Origin: an uncultured Collinsella sp.
GTDB taxonomy: Bacteria > Actinomycetota > Coriobacteriia > Coriobacteriales > Coriobacteriaceae
Assembly: GCA_937925715.1 (NCBI GenBank)
Contig: CALAMG010000034.1
Coordinates: forward strand, 57,185-121,184
Reading direction: 5' to 3'
Length of the DNA: 64,000 nt
Position numbers and translations under genes: made by a program. The notes beneath the pieces are model-generated. The model made no database searches. It saw only the letters and a program-made list of their open reading frames with translations, and was not told where the DNA came from. Positions 59,453-64,000 of the stretch are shown piece after piece. Each line of letters opens with the position of its first letter. Positions within the stretch are counted from its first letter, which is position 1.

Positions 59453-59508
59453 TTTGAATAAAAATGAAAATGGTTGAGACGTGGTATGAATCGCTAATTC
59501 TATTCATA
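59453..59508 (+). promoter_or_regulatory. ARG-box-like sites upstream of arcA copy 2
   Basis: TTTGAATAAAAATGAAAAT at 59453-59471 and, on the minus strand, TATGAATAGAATTA at 59495-59508 resemble ArgR half-site pairs. The first is about the same distance from arcA as the site at 56344 is from copy 1. Confidence 0.45.
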
Positions 59509-59539
59509 GCTTTATTAGAAATATGCAATTTGAGGGTGG

Positions 59540-59611
59540 TTTAATAAAGTTTAGTTCCATTTGCTATCTGGATTGAAAACGCGTTTAAGCACGTAAATAA
59601 ACTTTATTAAA
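59540..59611. repeat. 14-bp perfect inverted repeat in the arcA copy 2 upstream region
   Basis: TTTAATAAAGTTTA (59540-59553) and TAAACTTTATTAAA (59598-59611) separated by 44 bp. The 59310-59665 region is AT-rich with no supported gene. Confidence 0.55.
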
Positions 59612-59665
59612 TCAAAGTGTGCCATGCGTGAAGTATATATGTATGCCGTTTACCCCTCATATAAA

Positions 59666-59793
59666 ACCGTTCGGGGGCGAGGTGGAAGTATGAACTGATT
59701 TTGGATATAAATATGTCGTCAGCAATAACGCCTCACACGGAGGGGCGCTAACGAATCGGCCCTGACAGGGGCCCGAAAGAAAGGTAGGAGGCC
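59666..59793 (+). promoter_or_regulatory. Conserved promoter and leader of arcA, copy 2
   Basis: Same block order and total length as 56578-56705. The -10 TATAAA is at 59706-59711, again 88 bp before ATG. The hairpin TCGGCC...GGCCCGA is extended by extra pairs (CCT/AGG) while keeping the bulged C. The last 22 nt before ATG are identical to copy 1. Confidence 0.6.
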
Positions 59794-61035
59794 ATGACGA
59801 AAGGTCTGCACGTGCCTTCCGAGATCGGCAAGCTCAGGAAGGTCTGCCTGCACCGTCCCGGCGACGAGCTCCTCAACCTGCCGCCCGACGAGCTCGAGCG
59901 ACTCCTGTTCGACGACGTCCCGTTCCTGGAGGTCGCACAGCAGGAGCACGACACCTTCGCCCAGATCCTGAGGGACCAGGGCGTGGAGGTCCTCTACCTC
60001 GAGAACCTCGTCGCCGAGGTGTTCGACCAGGTCCCCGGCGCCCGCGCCGAGTTCACCGACCAGTACATCGCCGAGGCCGGAGTCCGCGGCCAGCACATGC
60101 CGCAGATCGTCCGCGAGAAGCTGGACTCCATCGAGGACAACCTCGAGTTCGTCAAGAAGACCATGGCCGGCATGACCAAGGCCGAGATCGACATGCCCCT
60201 CACGGCGTCCACGACCCTCGACTCCCTGGTCAACTCCGAGTCCGAGTCCGACCTGATCATCGACCCGATGCCCAACCTCTACTTCACCCGCGACCCGTTC
60301 GCGGTCGTCGGCGAGGGCGTCAACCTCAACCGCATGTACTCGGTCACCCGCAACCGCGAGACCCTGTACGGCAAGTACGTCTTCAAGTACCACCCCGACT
60401 ACAAGGACGTCTCCCTGTACTTCCGCCGCGACTGCCAGTTCCACACCGAGGGCGGCGACGTGCTGAACATCAACGAGAAGACCCTCGCCGTCGGCATCTC
60501 CCAGCGCACCCAGGCCGCCGCTATCGACGTCATGGCCCAGAACATCTTCTGGAACTCCGACTCCAAGGTCGAGCGCATCCTGGCCTTCGACATCCCGGTC
60601 TCGCGCGCCTTCATGCACCTCGACACGGTCTTCACCCAGATCGACGTCGATAAGTTCACGATCCACCCCGCCATCATGGGCACCCTGCGCGTCTACGAGC
60701 TGACCGCCGGCAAGAACCCGGGCGACGTGAACATCCGCCTGATCGAGGACACCCTCGAGCACGTCCTGGAGGACGCCACCGGCGTCGACCAGGTCAAGCT
60801 GATCCCCTGCGGCGGCGGCGACCCGATCGCGGCCTCCCGCGAGCAGTGGAACGACGGCTCCAACACCCTGTGCGTCGAGCCCGGCAAGATCTGCGTCTAC
60901 GCCCGCAACACCGTCACCAACGACGTGCTGTACAAGGAGGGCCTGGACCTTCTCGTCGTGCCCTCCGCCGAGCTCTCCCGCGGCCGCGGCGGCCCGCGCT
61001 GCATGAGCATGCCCTTCTGGCGCGAGGACCTCTAA
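59794..61035 (+). CDS. arcA: Arginine deiminase, copy 2
   Basis: Predicted protein identical over all 413 residues to the copy at 56706-57947, and the nucleotide sequence also appears identical from 22 nt before the start to the stop, so the duplication is recent or maintained by gene conversion (repeat offset 3,088 bp). Upstream and downstream sequences diverge immediately outside. This copy is followed by ornithine carbamoyltransferase and a transporter, forming the catabolic operon. Confidence 0.96.
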   Translation: MTKGLHVPSEIGKLRKVCLHRPGDELLNLPPDELERLLFDDVPFLEVAQQEHDTFAQILRDQGVEVLYLENLVAEVFDQVPGARAEFTDQYIAEAGVRGQHMPQIVREKLDSIEDNLEFVKKTMAGMTKAEIDMPLTASTTLDSLVNSESESDLIIDPMPNLYFTRDPFAVVGEGVNLNRMYSVTRNRETLYGKYVFKYHPDYKDVSLYFRRDCQFHTEGGDVLNINEKTLAVGISQRTQAAAIDVMAQNIFWNSDSKVERILAFDIPVSRAFMHLDTVFTQIDVDKFTIHPAIMGTLRVYELTAGKNPGDVNIRLIEDTLEHVLEDATGVDQVKLIPCGGGDPIAASREQWNDGSNTLCVEPGKICVYARNTVTNDVLYKEGLDLLVVPSAELSRGRGGPRCMSMPFWREDL

Positions 61036-61140
61036 GTCTTTCCGTTTCCGGTGCGGTCCCCCTACAACCGCACCGGTTTCGCCCGTCAAACGGGCAACAC
61101 TAATACTTACGTAATTCATTTTTTCGAAAGGAAACGAACC

Positions 61141-62136
61141 ATGGGTGTTAACCTCTCCGGCCGTAGCTTCCTCAAGCTTCTCGACCTCACCACCGAGGAG
61201 ATCGAGTACCTGCTCAAGCTTTCCAAGAACTTCAAGGACATGAAGCGCGCTGGCGTTCCGCACCGCTATCTCGAGGGCAAGAACATCGTTCTGCTCTTCC
61301 AGAAGACCTCCACTCGTACCCGCTGCGCCTTCGAGGTCGGCGGCATGGATCTGGGCATGGGCGTCACCTACCTCGATCCCGGTTCGTCGCAGATGGGCAA
61401 GAAGGAGTCCATCGAGGACACCGCCCGCGTTCTCGGCCGCATGTATGACGGCATCGAGTTCCGTGGCTTTGCCCAGGACGACGTCGAGGAGCTCGCTGCC
61501 AAGTCCGGCGTGCCCGTGTGGAACGGCCTGACCACCGAGTGGCACCCCACCCAGATGCTTGCCGACATCCTGACCGTCCAGGAGAACTTCAACTACGACA
61601 TCAAGGGCAAGACCCTCGTCTTCATGGGCGACTGCAAGAACAATGTCGCTCGCTCCCTCATGGTTGTCTGCTCCAAGCTCGGCATGAACTTCGTGGCCTG
61701 CGGCCCCGAGGAGTGCATGCCCGCCGACGACGTCATCGAGGCCTGCAAGCCCATCGCCGAGGCCAACGGCTGCACCATCAAGCTGACCACCGACGTCAAG
61801 GACGGCGTCACCGGTGCCGACGTTATCTACACCGACGTGTGGGTCTCCATGGGCGAGCCCGACGAGGTCTGGGCCGAGCGCATCGCTCAGCTCACCCCGT
61901 ATCGCGTTACCTCCGAGGTCATGGCTATGGCCAACCCGGGTGCCATCTTCCTGCACTGCCTGCCCAGCTTCCACGACACCAACACCACGATTGGCGCCGA
62001 GAAGTGCGAGCAGTTCGGCATCACCGAGCAGGAGGTCACCGACGAGGTCTTCGAGAGCCCCGCTTCCAAGGTCTTCGACGAGGCCGAGAACCGCATGCAC
62101 ACCATTAAGGCTGTCATGTACGCCACGCTCAAGTAA
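61141..62136 (+). CDS. arcB: Ornithine carbamoyltransferase (catabolic context)
   Basis: Phosphorolysis of citrulline to ornithine and carbamoyl phosphate in the ADI pathway, reversible with the anabolic reaction. The 331-residue protein has the carbamoyl-phosphate motif FQKTSTRTRCAFE, EWHPTQMLADILT, FMGDCKNNVARSL and the ornithine-binding HCLPSFHD. The start at 61141 follows AAAGGAAACGAACC. Context after arcA favours a catabolic role; argF would be the anabolic name. No carbamate kinase gene is seen in the window. Confidence 0.93.
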   Translation: MGVNLSGRSFLKLLDLTTEEIEYLLKLSKNFKDMKRAGVPHRYLEGKNIVLLFQKTSTRTRCAFEVGGMDLGMGVTYLDPGSSQMGKKESIEDTARVLGRMYDGIEFRGFAQDDVEELAAKSGVPVWNGLTTEWHPTQMLADILTVQENFNYDIKGKTLVFMGDCKNNVARSLMVVCSKLGMNFVACGPEECMPADDVIEACKPIAEANGCTIKLTTDVKDGVTGADVIYTDVWVSMGEPDEVWAERIAQLTPYRVTSEVMAMANPGAIFLHCLPSFHDTNTTIGAEKCEQFGITEQEVTDEVFESPASKVFDEAENRMHTIKAVMYATLK

Positions 62137-62152
62137 GAGCATCTAGCATCTC

Positions 62153-62190
62153 GCTCGGGGTGTCTTGCTGCACACCCCGAGCGGCTTTGT
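62153..62190 (+). terminator. Hairpin after ornithine carbamoyltransferase
   Basis: Perfect 11-bp stem GCTCGGGGTGT / ACACCCCGAGC with an 8-nt loop followed by GGCTTTGT. It may reduce read-through into the transporter gene. Confidence 0.75.
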
Positions 62191-62283
62191 CTGGTAAATA
62201 TCTCGCGTCGGGCGGTGGGCACGGCACGGAAGATCCGCTTCGCGCGAGAAAGTTAAATGATTTATGAAGGGGGGATGAGAACC

Positions 62284-63762
62284 ATGACTGAGACCGCTAA
62301 GAAAAAGCGCGGTATGCCTTCATCGTTCACCATTCTTCTTGCTCTGCTGGCAATTGTCGCAGTGATTACCGTTATCGTCTCCGGCACGTCCGGTGGCGCG
62401 GTTACTGCCGCCCGTCTGAGCGATTTCTGCACCGCCCCGATCCTGGGCTTCGCTGACGCTCTGCCCGTCTGCCTCTTCGTTATGATCCTGGGCGGCTTCC
62501 TCGGCATGATGACCGAGACCGGCGCCCTGGACAACGGCATCGCCGTCCTGGTGCAGAAGCTTAAGGGCAACGAGATTATGCTCATTCCCGTGCTGATGCT
62601 CATCTTCTCCCTCGGTGGTACCACCTATGGTATGTGCGAGGAGACCGTTCCCTTCTACGCCCTGCTCGCCGCTACCATGATGGCCGCTGGCTTCGACCCC
62701 ATGGTCGGTGCCGCTACCGTCCTGCTCGGCGCTGGCTGCGGCTGCCTGGGCTCCACGGTTAACCCGTTCGCCGTCGGCGCTGCCGTCGACGCTCTGACCG
62801 GCGTTGGCATTGAGGTCAACCAGTCCATCATCATCGGCCTCGGTGCCGTCCTGTGGATTGTCACTACCGCTATGTCCATCTTCTTCGTGATGAGCTACGC
62901 CAAGAAGGTCAAGGCTGACAAGGGTTCCACCATCCTGTCGATGCAGGAGCTCAAGGACGCCGAAGAGGCTCACGGCAAGGCTGCTTCCGAGGTCCACAAG
63001 GAGGTCAAGCTCACCGGTCGTCAGAAGGGTGTTCTGATCGCCTTCGCCTTCACCTTCGTCGTCATGATCGTCGGCTTCATTCCGCTGGCCGACCTCAACG
63101 AGGGCGTCGCCAACTTCTTCGACGCCGGCGCTGTCTACGACGCCGACGGTAACGCCGTCGTCCAGGGCTGGTCTGCCCTGATCACCGGCCTGCCCATTGG
63201 CCAGTGGTACTTCGACGAGGCTTCCACCTGGTTCTTCCTCATGGCCGTCCTGATCGGTATCATCGGTGGCCTGTCCGAGAAGCAGATCGTCAACACCTTC
63301 ATCACCGGCGCTGCCGACATGATGTCCGTTGTTCTCGTCATCGCCCTCGCCCGTGGTATCTCCGTCCTCATGGCTAACACCGGCCTCGATGTCTTCGTCC
63401 TCGACGCTGCCGCCAATGCCCTGGCTGGCCTGTCCGGCGTGATCTTCGCTCCCATGAGCTTCCTGGTCTACTTCGGCCTGTCCTTCCTGATCCCTTCGAC
63501 CTCTGGTATGGCCACCGTCTCCATGCCCATCATGGGACCGCTGGCTGTTAAGCTCGGCTTCTCGCCCGAGGTCATGGTCATGATCTTCTCCGCCGCCATC
63601 GGTGTCGTGAACCTGTTCACCCCGACCTCCGGCGCCATCATGGGCGGTCTCGCCCTGGCCAAGATCGAGTGGACGACCTGGCTCAAGTTTGCCCTTAAGC
63701 TCATCGTCGCTCTCTCCGTCGTCTGCGCCGTCATCCTGACCGTCGCCTGCGTGCTGCTCTAA
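62284..63762 (+). CDS. YfcC family transporter, probable arginine/ornithine exchanger
   Basis: A 492-residue integral membrane protein with about 11-12 helices. Family features: GGFLGMMTETGALDNGIAVLVQKLKG, LGGTTYGMCEETVPFYALL, GAGCGCLGSTVNPFA and SGMATVSMPIMGPLA. YfcC proteins are related to C4-dicarboxylate/AbgT-type carriers and often lie in arginine deiminase loci, so arginine uptake coupled to ornithine export is the likely role. ATG 62284 is preferred with GGGG 9 nt upstream; ATGs at 62257 and 62275 are alternatives. Confidence 0.85.
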   Translation: MTETAKKKRGMPSSFTILLALLAIVAVITVIVSGTSGGAVTAARLSDFCTAPILGFADALPVCLFVMILGGFLGMMTETGALDNGIAVLVQKLKGNEIMLIPVLMLIFSLGGTTYGMCEETVPFYALLAATMMAAGFDPMVGAATVLLGAGCGCLGSTVNPFAVGAAVDALTGVGIEVNQSIIIGLGAVLWIVTTAMSIFFVMSYAKKVKADKGSTILSMQELKDAEEAHGKAASEVHKEVKLTGRQKGVLIAFAFTFVVMIVGFIPLADLNEGVANFFDAGAVYDADGNAVVQGWSALITGLPIGQWYFDEASTWFFLMAVLIGIIGGLSEKQIVNTFITGAADMMSVVLVIALARGISVLMANTGLDVFVLDAAANALAGLSGVIFAPMSFLVYFGLSFLIPSTSGMATVSMPIMGPLAVKLGFSPEVMVMIFSAAIGVVNLFTPTSGAIMGGLALAKIEWTTWLKFALKLIVALSVVCAVILTVACVLL

Positions 63763-63763
63763 G

Positions 63764-63895
63764 TACCCAACGGGTACCCCACGGAAACCTTGACGATCCT
63801 GTAGAGGATCACCTGGTCATCGTCTGTCCGGTGGGGTAAACCCACCGGTAGACTCCTACCTTTAGCCCCCTTCCGTTCCGTGCGCGGGAGGGGGC
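63764..63895 (+). other. Structured region after the transporter gene with alternative hairpins and a terminator
   Basis: TACCCaacGGGTA hairpin (63764-63776); TACCCCACGGA (63775-63785) can pair with TCCGGTGGGGTA (63827-63838) enclosing GATCC/GGATC and GACGAT/ATCGTC; alternatively CCGGTGGG (63828-63835) pairs with CCCACCGG (63841-63848). A final GC stem GCCCCCTTCC / GGGAGGGGGC (63865-63895) looks like a terminator. This could be a 3' end structure, small RNA or a leader for a gene beyond the window. Confidence 0.5.
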
Positions 63896-63903
63896 GCTCT
63901 TGT

Positions 63904-63931
63904 GTTCCGGCGTTTTACCAAACGCCGGAAC
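63904..63931 (+). repeat. Hairpin GTTCCGGCGTTT / AAACGCCGGAAC
   Basis: Perfect 12-bp stem with loop TACC followed by CACTCGACGCTGC. The layout parallels the ettA 3' hairpin at 1451-1477, which is followed by TGCTCGACGCGGC. Nothing else is supported to the window end. Confidence 0.5.
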
Positions 63932-64000
63932 CACTCGACGCTGCAAGCCCGCCAGAGCGGCAATCTGACGTTCAATCGTCGGGCATGGCCAAAAGGCCTA

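Noticed and set aside
59719..62142. Minus-strand open frame of 807 codons opposite arcA copy 2 and arcB, and the similar frame at 56583-57956
   Set aside because: It is the mirror of extremely GC3-rich coding sequence, has a low-complexity Val/Leu/Gly/Asp composition and no ribosome binding site; the plus-strand genes have clear catalytic motifs.
1..64000. tRNA, rRNA, CRISPR arrays, transposases or phage genes
   Set aside because: None recognised when reading intergenic regions and proteins; palindromic repeats present are not regularly spaced arrays.

Overview
The window is a high-GC bacterial chromosome segment. Gene content and family-level sequence character point to a Coriobacteriia actinobacterium, most likely Collinsella or a close relative: fermentative L-lactate dehydrogenase, two acetate kinases plus phosphotransacetylase, duplicated arginine deiminase, the acetylase branch of diaminopimelate synthesis, a NdpA-type nucleoid protein, and abundant palindromic intergenic repeats. 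The genus is an inference from protein character; there is no rRNA gene here.

Layout. 1-4.0 kb: 3' part of ettA, then two minus-strand genes of low-complexity proteins. 4.2-8.5 kb: a visibly AT-rich island with a DUF2087 protein, an MFS exporter, a cobalamin-binding-type radical SAM enzyme carrying a frameshift and an in-frame TGA, and a 36-codon peptide gene with a near-ideal ribosome binding site; it looks like an acquired peptide-modification (RiPP-like) operon. 8.6-15.4 kb: nadE, an aminotransferase, ldh, a DUF2974 hydrolase, a 37-kDa nucleoid-associated protein. 15.5-20.9 kb: a lysine-riboswitch-controlled lysA-dapA-dapB-dapH operon in which lysA and dapA form one uninterrupted reading frame, with a divergent M20 deacetylase-like gene. 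21-24.6 kb: a higBA locus whose toxin has a Trp-to-stop change, small membrane and lipoprotein genes, and an HTH/Ser-Thr kinase pair.

24.6-35.9 kb: a secreted coiled-coil cell-wall protein, a MOSC protein, a D-aspartate-ligase-like ATP-grasp enzyme with an aspartate racemase-like partner, and an ECF transporter (S component, double ATPase, EcfT) preceded by a leader peptide with three consecutive Trp codons and an attenuator-type terminator; then a C69 peptidase with a 21-bp-phased upstream repeat array, a 30-residue membrane peptide and a lipid kinase. 36-42.4 kb: rnd, a Zn peptidase, xseA-xseB, a HIT protein, a LysR/MFS pair. 42.5-49 kb: ackA, ackA, pta (convergent), glf and a glycosyltransferase. 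49.4-56.2 kb: P1 peptidase, maf, a DJ-1 protein, a zinc-ribbon protein, a TrmA-family methyltransferase and ppk1.

56.3-64 kb is an arginine-fermentation locus: arcA, an aminotransferase, a second apparently identical arcA, ornithine carbamoyltransferase and a YfcC-family transporter. Both arcA copies share a diverged but structurally conserved 128-nt promoter/leader and ARG-box-like sites. Intergenic regions carry many long inverted repeats, including a roughly 100-bp element present twice with compensatory base changes in its stem. No tRNA, rRNA, CRISPR array or insertion sequence was recognised. Long antisense frames opposite the GC3-rich genes are treated as artefacts.
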